Shown: positions 1 to 8,642 of the stretch, piece by piece
How positions within the stretch are numbered: the first letter of the stretch is position 1
Layout of the letters: each line of letters opens with the position of its first letter
Source: FEN-1297 sp021817845
Lineage (GTDB): Bacteria > Bacteroidota > Ignavibacteria > Ignavibacteriales > Ignavibacteriaceae
Direction of reading: 5' to 3'
Assembly (NCBI GenBank): GCA_021817845.1
Contig: JAKAFW010000007.1
Location: forward strand, 45,416-109,415
DNA length: 64,000 nt
Program-made: the position numbers and the translations under genes
The notes under the pieces: model-generated
Told to the model about the DNA's origin: nothing
Seen by the model: the letters and a program-made list of their open reading frames with translations, nothing else
The model's database searches: none

Positions 1-59
1 GGGGTTCACTTCCAAATGTTTAAGCAAAATAATTCTTTAATCAAAAGAGTAATACCTGC

Positions 60-1820
60 ATGAACATTACTCCTTTCCATGCTAAGTATTTTGCCTTTGA
101 ACTTACAAAACGTAGTCCCTCAAATAACATTCAAAAATTTGCCGCCACTCTTCTCGACGCTCAAGTTGATCTTAATCCTCATCAGGTAGAAGCTGCACTT
201 TTCGCTTTCCGTTCCCCGCTTTCTACAGGCGCAATCTTAGCGGATGAAGTAGGTCTTGGCAAAACAATTGAAGCAGGTTTGGTCATTTCTCAAAAATGGG
301 CTGAACGAAAAAGAAAAATCCTAATTATTGTACCGTCAAATTTGAGAAAGCAATGGTATCAAGAGCTAAGTGATAAATTTAATGGTACCGACAAAGTTAC
401 CGGCTCAAGAACTGCTGATACAAGAGAAGCTCTTGTCGAATATTTCCGTGATTATGCAGAAATTATGATTGCTACCGAAGCTGCCGCTGAAGGTATTAAC
501 CTCCAGTTTTGCTCTCTCGTAGTAAATTATGACTTGCCCTGGAATCCTCAGCGCATTGAACAAAGAATTGGTAGGTGCCATCGCTATGGTCAAAAGTATG
601 ATGTAGTAGTAGTAAATTTTCTTAACAGAAGAAATGCTGCCGATCAGAGAGTCTTCCAATTACTATCTGAAAAGTTCAGATTATTTAGTGGCGTATTTGG
701 AGCAAGCGACGAGGTATTAGGTACCATAGAATCAGGTGTCGACTTCGAAAAACGCATTGCATCTATTTATCAAAATTGTAGAACAGAAGAAGAGATACAA
801 AAAGCATTTGATGAACTACAGAAAGAGATGGAGTCCGATATAATTGAAAATATTTCACAGTCTAAGACAAAGCTGTTCGAAAATTTCGATGAAGAAGTTC
901 ACGAAAAATTAAGAATTAACCTTGAAGAAAGTAAGTCGTATCTTAACAAATATGAAAATTGGCTTTGGCAGTTAACAAAATATTATCTTGAACCTTATGC
1001 AAAATTCGACCGCAAAGAAGGCTCATTTTATTTAGTAGATAATCCGTTTCCTCAAGAAAAAATTCATCCTGGTCCATATAAAATCGGCAAGAACATTGAC
1101 GATGCAAATACCTATCGCATCGGTCATCCGCTAGCACAGCATATAATTCAAAAGTGTAAAGAATATCCCGCCGAATCTTCGGAACTGATTTTTAATTACT
1201 CTTCTACAAATATAAAAATCTCTATCCTTGAACCACACTTAAAACAATCCGGCTGGCTGTCCTTATCTTTGCTTACTATTTCTTCATTTGAAATCGAAGA
1301 TCACTTAATCTTTGCAGCTATCACAAACGATGGAATCGAATTAGATTCAGAACAGTGTATCCGATTATTTTCGCTGCCTGCCGATGTTAAAGCTCTGACT
1401 GCTCAGCCTTCTGATGAAATTATTCATCAGCTAAATAATATTAAAGACAAAAACCAAACTGAAATTCTTATTATCAACACTGAAAGAAATTCTGAGTTTT
1501 TCGACCTTGAAAAGAACAAACTTGATAATTGGGCTGAGGATAAAAAGAACAGCCTGGAAATTGAGTTAAAAGAACTCGATAAAGAAATAAAATCAAGAAA
1601 GACTGAATCTAAAAAGATTTTCAACCTGGAAGATAAGCTTAAAGCTCAAAGACAAATAAAAGAATCTGAGAAAAAAAGAAATGAACTCCGGCTTGAACTA
1701 TTTAAATCTCAAGATGAAGTCGACCAAAGAAAAGAAGATTTAATTTCCGGAATCGAAAAAAGATTGAAGCAAAATCAAGTCGTAAACAGGCTCTTTATTA
1801 TTAAATGGAAAATAATATGA
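60..1820 (+). CDS. SNF2-type helicase, internally deleted
   Basis: This is an SF2/SNF2-family ATPase of the kind found beside type III-like methyltransferases. Walker A (ADEVGLGKT) lies at residues 61-69 and motif Ia (IIVPSNLRKQW) at about 89-99. The protein then jumps at about residue 107 straight into the second RecA lobe, with motif V (ATEAAAEGINLQ, about 138-149) and motif VI (QRIGRCHRYGQ, about 168-178). The DEAH-type motif II, motif III and motif IV are absent. At 586 residues it is several hundred residues shorter than I remember for the family, yet the frame stays open and the C-terminus, including a charged coiled-coil stretch at about 480-560, looks complete. Without motif II it should not hydrolyse ATP, so it is probably a remnant. 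It shares an ATGA overlap with the RhuM gene downstream, which suggests one transcript. Confidence 0.8.
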   Translation: MNITPFHAKYFAFELTKRSPSNNIQKFAATLLDAQVDLNPHQVEAALFAFRSPLSTGAILADEVGLGKTIEAGLVISQKWAERKRKILIIVPSNLRKQWYQELSDKFNGTDKVTGSRTADTREALVEYFRDYAEIMIATEAAAEGINLQFCSLVVNYDLPWNPQRIEQRIGRCHRYGQKYDVVVVNFLNRRNAADQRVFQLLSEKFRLFSGVFGASDEVLGTIESGVDFEKRIASIYQNCRTEEEIQKAFDELQKEMESDIIENISQSKTKLFENFDEEVHEKLRINLEESKSYLNKYENWLWQLTKYYLEPYAKFDRKEGSFYLVDNPFPQEKIHPGPYKIGKNIDDANTYRIGHPLAQHIIQKCKEYPAESSELIFNYSSTNIKISILEPHLKQSGWLSLSLLTISSFEIEDHLIFAAITNDGIELDSEQCIRLFSLPADVKALTAQPSDEIIHQLNNIKDKNQTEILIINTERNSEFFDLEKNKLDNWAEDKKNSLEIELKELDKEIKSRKTESKKIFNLEDKLKAQRQIKESEKKRNELRLELFKSQDEVDQRKEDLISGIEKRLKQNQVVNRLFIIKWKII

Positions 1821-2854
1821 GTAAAGAAAAAGTTAACCCTGTTACCGATATTATTCTTTATACTACTGAAACCGGTAATGTAATTGTTGAAGTACTATTC
1901 AGCGACGAAACTTTTTGGCTCTCTCAAAAAAGAATGGCTGAATTATTCGGCGTTGAAGTACACACTATAAACTATCATCTAAAAGAAATTTATGCAAGCG
2001 GCGAGTTAAAAGAAGAGGCAACTATTCGAAAAATTCGAATAGTTCAAAAAGAGGGAACTAGAGATGTTTCAAGAGTAATCGATTATTATAACCTCGATTC
2101 CATTATCGCTGTTGGTTACCGCGTTAATAGTTTTCAAGCTACACAATTTCGTATTTGGGCTACTAAAACTTTACGTGAGTTCATTATTAAAGGCTTCATT
2201 CTTGATGATGAACGCTTAAAGCAAGGTAAACGGTTCGGCAAGGATTATTTCGATGAACTCTTGGAGCGCATCCGCGAAATTCGTGCTAGCGAAAGAAGAT
2301 TCTATCAAAAAATAACAGACATATACCAGCAGTGCAGCATCGATTATAACCAGGATGCCGAAATTACCCAAAAGTTTTACAAGACAGTTCAAAACAAACT
2401 TCATTGGGCTGTTACAGGTAAAACGGCAGCTCAATTAATTGCCGAACGTGCCGATTCATCTAAACCGCAGATGGGCTTGCAAACATGGAAGAATGTTTCC
2501 CAAGGCAAAATACTCAAAAGCGATGTAAGCATTGCGAAAAATTATCTTAAAGAAAAAGAAATTAAAGAGCTTGAGCGCATTGTCTCTATGTATCTCGATT
2601 ATGCAGAGAACCAGGCAGCCCGCCAAATACCTATGAAAATGTCAGAATGGGTTACAAAGCTTGATGCATTTCTAAAATTCAATGAATACGATATACTTAA
2701 AGACGCCGGTAAAATTAGCCATGAAGTTGCTGTCAAACTTGCTGAAGAAGAATATGATAAATTCAGAGTCATTCAAGACAAAAGTTATGAAAGTGATTTT
2801 GATGAAGAAGTAAAAAAGCTTAGTGCGAAGAATCAATTAGGGAAAAGGAAATAG
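1817..2854 (+). CDS. rhuM: RhuM family protein
   Basis: A RhuM-family protein (345 residues), a family first named in Salmonella pathogenicity island 3 and common in defence and mobile islands; its biochemical role is unknown. Family features seen include an N-terminal segment with FWLSQKRMAELFGV at about residues 33-46, a helix-turn-helix-like stretch, then TIRKIRIVQKEGTRDVSR and YNLDSIIAVGYRVNS, which are strongly conserved in the family. I chose ATG 1817 rather than 1805 because it gives an ATGA overlap with the helicase stop and has a GGAA purine run upstream. Length is normal and the gene looks intact. In RhuM-containing restriction islands the gene commonly sits between helicase and methyltransferase genes, as here. 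Confidence 0.85.
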   Translation: MSKEKVNPVTDIILYTTETGNVIVEVLFSDETFWLSQKRMAELFGVEVHTINYHLKEIYASGELKEEATIRKIRIVQKEGTRDVSRVIDYYNLDSIIAVGYRVNSFQATQFRIWATKTLREFIIKGFILDDERLKQGKRFGKDYFDELLERIREIRASERRFYQKITDIYQQCSIDYNQDAEITQKFYKTVQNKLHWAVTGKTAAQLIAERADSSKPQMGLQTWKNVSQGKILKSDVSIAKNYLKEKEIKELERIVSMYLDYAENQAARQIPMKMSEWVTKLDAFLKFNEYDILKDAGKISHEVAVKLAEEEYDKFRVIQDKSYESDFDEEVKKLSAKNQLGKRK

Positions 2855-2858
2855 CATT

Positions 2859-3386
2859 ATGAAAAAAGAACTCATCGCCGAACTATTCCAAAAGTTCGAA
2901 CATGCATGTTATCTCTTGGAAGGTATTGAATGCTGGAGCGCTAGAGAGTTGCAGGATATTTTCAATTATACTCAGTGGCGTAACTTTGAGAACGCAATTG
3001 CAAAGGATGCTTGCGCTAACGCCGGTGAAAAGGTTCCCGATCATTTTGCTGATATCAGCAAAATGATACCAATGCCTAAAGGAGCCGCTAAAACCATTGA
3101 TGATATCGCCTTTACAAGATACGCGTGTTACCTTGTTGCTCAAAACGGCGATCCTGCAAAACCCGAAGTTGCTTTCGCTAAAACCTACTTTGCAGTTCAA
3201 ACCCGTAAGCAGAAAATTATCGAAAAAAGATTACTCGATGTTGCCCGTGTTACTGCGAGAGAAAAATTATCTAACTCAGAAAAAAGACTTTCCGGTATCA
3301 TTTACGAAAGACGTGACTATAATCTTAACGATAGTTTGAGTTCCGAATCTAAAGAATACTTTACGATAGGATGGACCCTGATATGA
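2859..3386 (+). CDS. dinD: DinD-like protein, C-terminus replaced
   Basis: DinD is a DNA-damage-inducible protein of the SOS regulon in E. coli, where it has been reported to antagonise RecA filaments. Residues 1-152 are clearly DinD: a BRO-N-like domain with WSARELQDIF near 27-36 and DDIAFTRYACYLVAQNGDP at 81-99, then a helical segment ending SGIIYER at 145-151. Full-length DinD is about 270 residues; here similarity stops at about residue 153 (near nt 3315) and a 22-residue tail of different character runs to the stop. The tail's stop overlaps the next start as ATGA, so the tail may be the 3' end of an unrelated gene fused by deletion. The gene starts 4 nt after rhuM. Probably non-functional or altered. 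Confidence 0.75.
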   Translation: MKKELIAELFQKFEHACYLLEGIECWSARELQDIFNYTQWRNFENAIAKDACANAGEKVPDHFADISKMIPMPKGAAKTIDDIAFTRYACYLVAQNGDPAKPEVAFAKTYFAVQTRKQKIIEKRLLDVARVTAREKLSNSEKRLSGIIYERRDYNLNDSLSSESKEYFTIGWTLI

Positions 3387-4090
3387 AAGAAGAATTTAAT
3401 ATCTATTGTGATGAAAGTTGCCATCTTGAAAATGATAAACAAAAGGCAATGGTTTTAGGAGCCGTTTGGTGTCCAAAAGATAAATCCTATGAAATCAATA
3501 AACGAATTAGAGAAATTAAAGTTAAACACTCGCTCAGCGTTGCTTTCGAAGTAAAGTGGAATAAAATCGGCATTAAGAAAATTGATTTCTATGAAGAGTT
3601 GATCGACTTCTTTTTTGATGATGATGATCTTCATTTCCGTGCTCTAGTTATTCCCGATAAATCTAAACTGGATCATTCAAAGCACAACCAAACGCATGAT
3701 GATTTTTATTATAAAATGTATTTCGATTTGCTCAAAGTAATTTTAGACCCGGAATGTGGTTATAATATTTATCTCGATATCAAAGATACACGCAGCCAGG
3801 ATAAGGTTGACAAACTTAAAGAAGTCCTTAGAAATACACACTATGATTTTTCTAAACAGATTATAAAGAAAATTCAGCAAGTTCACTCGCACGAAATTGA
3901 AATTCTGCAATTAACTGATTTGTTCGCCGGTGCTTTATCATATCTCCATCGTGGATTGGAAACCAGTTCTGCTAAATTAAAACTCATTGAACGGATTAAA
4001 GAACGCTCAAAATATTCATTGCTTAACTCAACTCTTTATCGCGAACAAAAAATGAATATCTTCATTTGGAAATCATGTGCGGAAATATGA
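3383..4090 (+). CDS. DUF3800 domain protein
   Basis: A 235-residue DUF3800 protein. The family has an RNase H-like fold signature: an N-terminal strand with acidic residues (YCDESCH, about residues 7-13), further acidic residues mid-protein (YLDIKDTRSQDK) and a C-terminal LTDLFAGALSY segment. It is frequent in phage-defence and mobile islands and has no established function. ATG 3383 is preferred over ATG 3371 because it overlaps the upstream stop as ATGA with an AGGATGG purine run before it. It is coupled by a second ATGA overlap to the gene at 4087, so the two proteins are probably co-translated. Confidence 0.8.
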   Translation: MKEEFNIYCDESCHLENDKQKAMVLGAVWCPKDKSYEINKRIREIKVKHSLSVAFEVKWNKIGIKKIDFYEELIDFFFDDDDLHFRALVIPDKSKLDHSKHNQTHDDFYYKMYFDLLKVILDPECGYNIYLDIKDTRSQDKVDKLKEVLRNTHYDFSKQIIKKIQQVHSHEIEILQLTDLFAGALSYLHRGLETSSAKLKLIERIKERSKYSLLNSTLYREQKMNIFIWKSCAEI

Positions 4091-4605
4091 AAATGACAAG
4101 TCGCGATTATAATCTTTCCGCATTACTGACTCTTGAAAGTTTCAATGGCGATTGGAATAAATATATCGAATCAGTTTACGCAACTTTTGTAAACGATTTT
4201 GTTAATTCCAAACCACTATTTAGAGGAACAAGGCTTAGATTAAAAAGCCATCCCTTTGTTGACGGCAAAGAATATACTTTCTATCATTTCACTCACAAAG
4301 GCGATATCGAAAACGAAAGAACTCCGGATTTAAGGCGTTGTGAAAGAATTCATTGGGCAAAGCCGACTATTGAAAAATGCGACAAATGGAAAATTAAAAT
4401 CTGGCCCCAAAAACGTCATGGCAAAGACCGTTTGTGCATTTGGTTGGAATTAGAAAATGAACCTGATTATATCGTTATCTTGGATATGCGAAGGGATTAT
4501 ATATTACCTTGGACGGCTTTCGTCTTAGAATATGGACATGAGAAGCGGAAAAAACAAAAAGAATATGAGGCGTATTTAAAAACAAGAACCGCTCAATCAT
4601 CTTGA
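4087..4605 (+). CDS. Unknown small protein coupled to DUF3800
   Basis: A 172-residue soluble, basic protein that I do not recognise with certainty. Its C-terminal half has conserved-looking aromatic and charged residues (YHFTHKGD, RRCERIHW, KIKIWPQKR, DYIVILDMRRDY, LPWTAFVLEYGHEK). These recall phage-associated RelE/barnase-like (BECR) nucleases, but this is only an impression and no active site is proven. ATG 4087 overlaps the DUF3800 stop (ATGA), a strong coupling signal. The last gene of this coupled run, it is followed by a hairpin overlapping the stop. Confidence 0.6.
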   Translation: MKMTSRDYNLSALLTLESFNGDWNKYIESVYATFVNDFVNSKPLFRGTRLRLKSHPFVDGKEYTFYHFTHKGDIENERTPDLRRCERIHWAKPTIEKCDKWKIKIWPQKRHGKDRLCIWLELENEPDYIVILDMRRDYILPWTAFVLEYGHEKRKKQKEYEAYLKTRTAQSS

Positions 4606-4611
4606 ACGGTT
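4587..4611 (+). terminator. Possible terminator hairpin
   Basis: AACCGCTCAA and TTGAACGGTT form a 10-bp stem with one mismatch around a TCATC loop. It overlaps the stop of the gene ending at 4605 and is followed by CCGTAACTCCTTT, a poor T tract. It could end the helicase-to-4605 transcript; the weak T run keeps confidence low. Confidence 0.35.
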
Positions 4612-4768
4612 CCGTAACTCCTTTAACACATGGTTAATGAGATAGTGCAAAAATAGATTTATGGATATTAAAAGTCAATTATAATAAAATAAATTGGCTT
4701 GTTTTCAAAGACTTTGTTGAAGATTTGATGAAAATTCTTAAATTATGATTCTGACAGAAGAGAGTAAT

Positions 4769-4915
4769 ATGAACCACAAACCCAAATTAGAACTTACATG
4801 GATCGGCAAAGACCAGCAGCCAAAACTTGAACCGCGTATCTTAATCGAAGATCCGGAGAAAACCTACGGCGATACCTTCTCGCTCTTAAAGCTCTTGAAC
4901 AAGACTTTGCCGGAA
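4769..4915 (+). pseudogene. Type III methyltransferase (mod) N-terminal remnant
   Basis: The first 36 or so codons encode nearly the same N-terminus as the mod gene at 6825 (MNHKPKLELTWIGKDQQP and so on). The DNA differs at many third positions, so this is a diverged paralogue rather than a recent copy. After TACGGCGATA, about 37 nt present in the other copy (between two GGCGATA repeats) are missing, which shifts the frame. Nucleotide similarity continues to about 4915 and then stops. The frame stays open to 5005 but codes nothing recognisable there. It shows that a second type III cassette once lay here and was truncated. Confidence 0.8.
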
Positions 4916-5013
4916 TGTTGCGCAAATCAGAAACCCTTTCAAACCACAGGTTATTTCAGCATAAGAAATGTAGTCCATTTTTTAATTGATCTGAATTTTG
5001 GCTAAGATTATTT

Positions 5014-6726
5014 ATGAAAAACACAAAACATAGCATCCCTTGGTTTTATGAGCTGCTCGAAATAGGTGAGTGTGAGTTGATCGACTTCAAAGAACAACTT
5101 ACCGATAAACTAATTTTTGGGAAGTCTCAGAAATCTTTTAGTAGTAATTATGAAGAAATGTCCAAAGATGTTGTTGCCTTTGCTAATTATAAAGGCGGTT
5201 TTATTATTGTTGGTATTTCAGACAAAGAAAAGGAAATCAACCGCGATTTTCTTATTAACGACCAACAAATTTTTTCTCTTGTTCAGAATATTCAGTCAAG
5301 AACAAACCCTTCAATTACTGTCATTCCCGTGCGCCTTAAGGTTGATAAAATAGATTTACTGGTTCTTGAAATTCCATTTTCAACTCAATTATACTGCACT
5401 ACTAAGGGTGAATACTTAATTAGGGATACTGACGGGAACCGTATTATTCATCCTCATGAAATTGCCACTATTCAAGCTGAAAAGAATCTTCTTATTTACG
5501 ATCAAAAAGCCTGGCACTTAAACTATAATTGGGATGATATAGAAAGGGCTCGTTCCTTATGGAGAAAAATAAGTAATAGTAATCCTAAAAGTGGTTTCTT
5601 GAAAAAAGATAAAGAAGAATTCAAAGAAATTCTAGGTCTGACTAAAGAAATTGATAACGTTAAACATCCAACCACTTCAGGCATATTATTCATTGGCAAT
5701 GATAGTGCTTTAAGGGAAATACCTTATAACTATATTAAGTATGTGCGCTATTTCAGCGATGGGACTTATACTCCTTATGAATACAAAGGTGACCTAATTA
5801 AAATTGCTGACGATGCTTTCCAACAACTAAAATCTGAAATAAAAGTTCAAGAGTTTCAATTTGGTCTCTTTCGTGATTTTGTCGAAGACTATCCTGAAAC
5901 TGCTATTCGCGAATTATTGATTAATGCTATTGCTCACAGAGATTACTCACGCCAACAGATTATTGAAATTCGCAAATATGATGATTACCTTGAAATAGAA
6001 AGCCCCGGCTCTTTCCCGGAAGGTGTAACACCAGAAAATTGTCTTTGGAAATCTAATCCGCGTAATCCTACTATTATGGATATTTTTAGAGAAATAAATT
6101 ATGCGGAAAAATCCGGCAGTGGTTTTGATAAAATCTTCCGTGCCCTTTTAACTAAAGGAAAACAGCTTCCGGTCTTTGAAATCACCGGGCATTCCGTAAA
6201 AGTAAAGATATTCTCCGCTGTTTTTGAAAAAGGCTTAATTGAACTTGCTCATCATTATCGCCAGTTAAAGGGCGAAGATATTGATCTCGAAAAAGTTTTA
6301 GTGCTAAATTCTATTATTCAAAAAAGAAAGCTAAAATTCAATGAGCTTGTAAAGCTGCCTTACATTAATGAAAATCTTCTGAAAAAAATTCTTGATGAAT
6401 TATTAAATCTTGATTTTATTGAAACAACCGGCAAAACAAGTGATTACTTTTATATGATTCATAAATCCCGGTTAACTTCTGTACAGGATAAAAGAAATTA
6501 TATTTTGTCTAAAAAAGTTGAAAAACAGAAACAACAGGAAATTATTCTACGCTTTCTTGATGATTTTGGCGAGATTGATAATTCTAAAGCTAGAGAGATT
6601 CTTAACATTCCTGAAAACCAGGCTTATTTGGTCTCTAAACTTTTTAACGGGATGCTAAAAAAAGGACTTATTTATGTTGACCGCGAACCCCGATTTCGTA
6701 ATAGAATTTATAAACTCAAAAAATGA
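5014..6726 (+). CDS. AlbA_2 / Schlafen-type ATP-binding protein
   Basis: A 570-residue protein of the AlbA_2 (divergent AAA-4, Schlafen-like) plus GHKL-type ATPase family. The N-terminal AlbA_2 domain (about residues 15-140) contains LIDFKEQL and FANYKGGFIIVGISD, both characteristic. The central HATPase_c_4-like part has AIRELLINAIAHRDYS (about 307-322), YLEIESPGSFPEG and YAEKSGSGFDKI, which form the ATP pocket. The C-terminus (about 440-570) contains winged-helix-like segments. Such proteins are annotated as transcriptional regulators and also occur as accessory genes in restriction and defence islands. It lies between two copies of a mod 5' end, so it may have come in with one cassette. It looks intact. 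Confidence 0.85.
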   Translation: MKNTKHSIPWFYELLEIGECELIDFKEQLTDKLIFGKSQKSFSSNYEEMSKDVVAFANYKGGFIIVGISDKEKEINRDFLINDQQIFSLVQNIQSRTNPSITVIPVRLKVDKIDLLVLEIPFSTQLYCTTKGEYLIRDTDGNRIIHPHEIATIQAEKNLLIYDQKAWHLNYNWDDIERARSLWRKISNSNPKSGFLKKDKEEFKEILGLTKEIDNVKHPTTSGILFIGNDSALREIPYNYIKYVRYFSDGTYTPYEYKGDLIKIADDAFQQLKSEIKVQEFQFGLFRDFVEDYPETAIRELLINAIAHRDYSRQQIIEIRKYDDYLEIESPGSFPEGVTPENCLWKSNPRNPTIMDIFREINYAEKSGSGFDKIFRALLTKGKQLPVFEITGHSVKVKIFSAVFEKGLIELAHHYRQLKGEDIDLEKVLVLNSIIQKRKLKFNELVKLPYINENLLKKILDELLNLDFIETTGKTSDYFYMIHKSRLTSVQDKRNYILSKKVEKQKQQEIILRFLDDFGEIDNSKAREILNIPENQAYLVSKLFNGMLKKGLIYVDREPRFRNRIYKLKK

Positions 6727-6824
6727 TTCTCTTGACTTTTGTCTTGACCAATTCTTTGCCTTTTCAGAAAATGGCAAAGACGTATATATCTTTAAGTCGT
6801 TGTATTAAAAATAAATAACAAACT

Positions 6825-8477
6825 ATGAACCACAAACCCAAACTTGAACTAACCTGGATTGGCAAAGACCAACAGCCTAAACTTGAGCCCCGTATTTTAA
6901 TCGAAAACCCGGAAAAATCTTACGGCGATAAGAACACAGAGAACATGCTTATCTATGGCGATAACCTTCTTGCTCTTAAAGCTCTTGAACAAGACTTTAC
7001 CGGGGAAATAAAATGTATTTATATAGACCCGCCCTATAATACCGGAAATGCTTTTGATCATTATGATGACAATCTTGAACATTCTATTTGACTTAATCTA
7101 ATAAAACCAAGAATTGAAATCCTCAGAAACCTTTTGAGCGAAGACGGTTCAATGTGGATTTCGATTGATGATGATGAATCGCATTATCTCAAAGTATTGT
7201 GTGATGAAATATTTGGTAGGAACAATTTTGTAGCTAATGTAATATGGGAGAAGAAGTTTTCTCCACAGAATGATGCTCGTTGGTTGAGTGATAGTCACGA
7301 TCATATTTTAATTTATTGTAAGAATGGAGAATTATGGAAGCCAAATTTATTACCCCGAACTGATGAAATGGATTCCCGTTATTCTAATCCTGATAACGAC
7401 AAAAGAGGGGTATGGACATCGGGAGATTTATCAGTAAAAACTTATTCCGCTTCTATGGATTATCCAATAACAACTCCAAGTGGAAGAATTGTAAATCCAC
7501 CATCCGGGTATTGTTGGCGTGTTAGTAAATCACGGCTAATTGAATATATATCTGATAACCGAATTTGGTTTGGTAAAGATGGCAACAATGTTCCTCGAAT
7601 AAAAAGATTTTTGTCAGAAGTTATGGAAGGTTCAGTAAGTAAAACTATTTGGTATCGAAAAGAAGTTGGAGATAACCAAGAAGCGAAGAAGGAAGTAAAA
7701 CAATTTAACAACGACGAGGTTTTTGCAACGCCTAAGCCAGAAAGATTAATACAAAAAATTATTACTCTAGCATCGAACGAAAATGATTTTGTTCCCGATT
7801 CCTTCCTTGGTTCCGGCACTACAGCCGCAGTTGCTCACAAAATGAATCGTAAATGGATTGGAATAGAGCTCGGTGAACATTGTCATACTCACTGCATTCC
7901 TCGTCTTCAAAAAGTTTGTGATGGAACAGATCAAGGTGGAATCTCCGAAGCTGTTAAATGGAAAGGCGGCGGCGGTTTCAAATATTACTATCTTGCACCA
8001 AGTTTATTGCAACAAGATAAGTATGGCAACTGGGTTATCAATCCTGAATACAATGGAAATATGCTTGCCTCAGCAATGGCAAAACATGAAGGTTTCCACT
8101 ACAAGCCCGATGAACAAATCTATTGGAAACAAGGTCAATCCACAGAAAAAGATTTTATCTATACAACCACACAATTTATAACAGTAGAAACACTCGATAG
8201 AATTCATGATGAGCTGCAAAACGGTGAAAGCTTACTCATCTGCTGTAAATCATTTTCCAAAGCTTGCGAAGACCGCTACTCAAATATTACTGTAAAGAAA
8301 ATTCCTAAAATGCTTCTCGGCAGATGCGAGTTCGGCAAAGAAGATTACAGTTTAAATATTATCAATATGCCGGATGATCCTGATGCACCGGAATTCATTC
8401 CAACTGGCTTGAAAGATGAAAATAAGAAAATTAAAAAGAAGAAAGATGATGATTCACCGACGCTTTTTTCAAAGTAA
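6825..8477 (+). pseudogene. mod: Type III DNA adenine methyltransferase with in-frame TGA
   Basis: A beta-class N6-adenine DNA methyltransferase (Mod) of a type III-like restriction system. The catalytic DPPY sits at residues 68-71, before the SAM-binding FLGSGTT at about residue 327, the beta-class order. The reading frame runs from ATG 6825 to 8477 but is broken by one TGA at 7089-7091, directly after DNLEHSI. The next residues (LNLIKPRIEILRNLL) are the normal family continuation, where a Trp codon TGG is expected, so this is a single G-to-A nonsense change. Everything after it (target-recognition region, SAM motif, Lys-rich tail) is intact. A TTG at 7134 could restart translation, but that product would lack DPPY. 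The gene is dead unless the stop is read through or is a sequencing error. Confidence 0.85.
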
Positions 8478-8480
8478 TGT

Positions 8481-8552
8481 TGTCATTTTGAACGAAACGA
8501 AGTGGAGTGAAGAATCTCAAAACGCAGATTCTTCGTTTCACTCAGAATGACA
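8481..8552. repeat. Palindromic intergenic repeat, copy 1
   Basis: An imperfect palindrome bounded by TGTCATTTTGAACGAA on the left and CACTCAGAATGACA on the right, with AGAATCTC...GCAGATTCTT in the inner stem. It is the same family as the copy at 8566-8628. Repeats of this form are usually dispersed in many copies in Bacteroidota/Ignavibacteria genomes and are thought to be non-autonomous mobile palindromes. Confidence 0.7.
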
Positions 8553-8565
8553 AAAAAAATATCAC

Positions 8566-8628
8566 TGTCATTCTGAACGAAGTGAAGAATCCCAAAACGC
8601 AGATTCTTCGCTGACGCTCAGAATGACA
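8566..8628. repeat. Palindromic intergenic repeat, copy 2
   Basis: A second copy of the palindrome, with TGTCATTCTGAACGAAGTG and CGCTCAGAATGACA ends and the inner pair AAGAATCC / GATTCTTCG around AAAACGCA. It is shorter and closer to a perfect inverted repeat than copy 1. It lies 14 nt before the YhcG nuclease start, so it could influence that gene's translation or transcription. Confidence 0.7.
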
Positions 8629-8642
8629 ATAAGGAATGAAGA

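Noticed and set aside
4916..5005. A real small protein across 4745-5005
   Set aside because: The first half is a frameshifted mod remnant and the rest matches nothing; the open frame is accidental.
7089..7091. UGA recoding (selenocysteine or a TGA=Trp code) in mod
   Set aside because: Many other genes here (RhuM's upstream helicase, DinD, DUF3800, carbamoyltransferase) end at TGA and use TGG for Trp, and no SECIS-like hairpin stands out after the codon. A point nonsense mutation is simpler.
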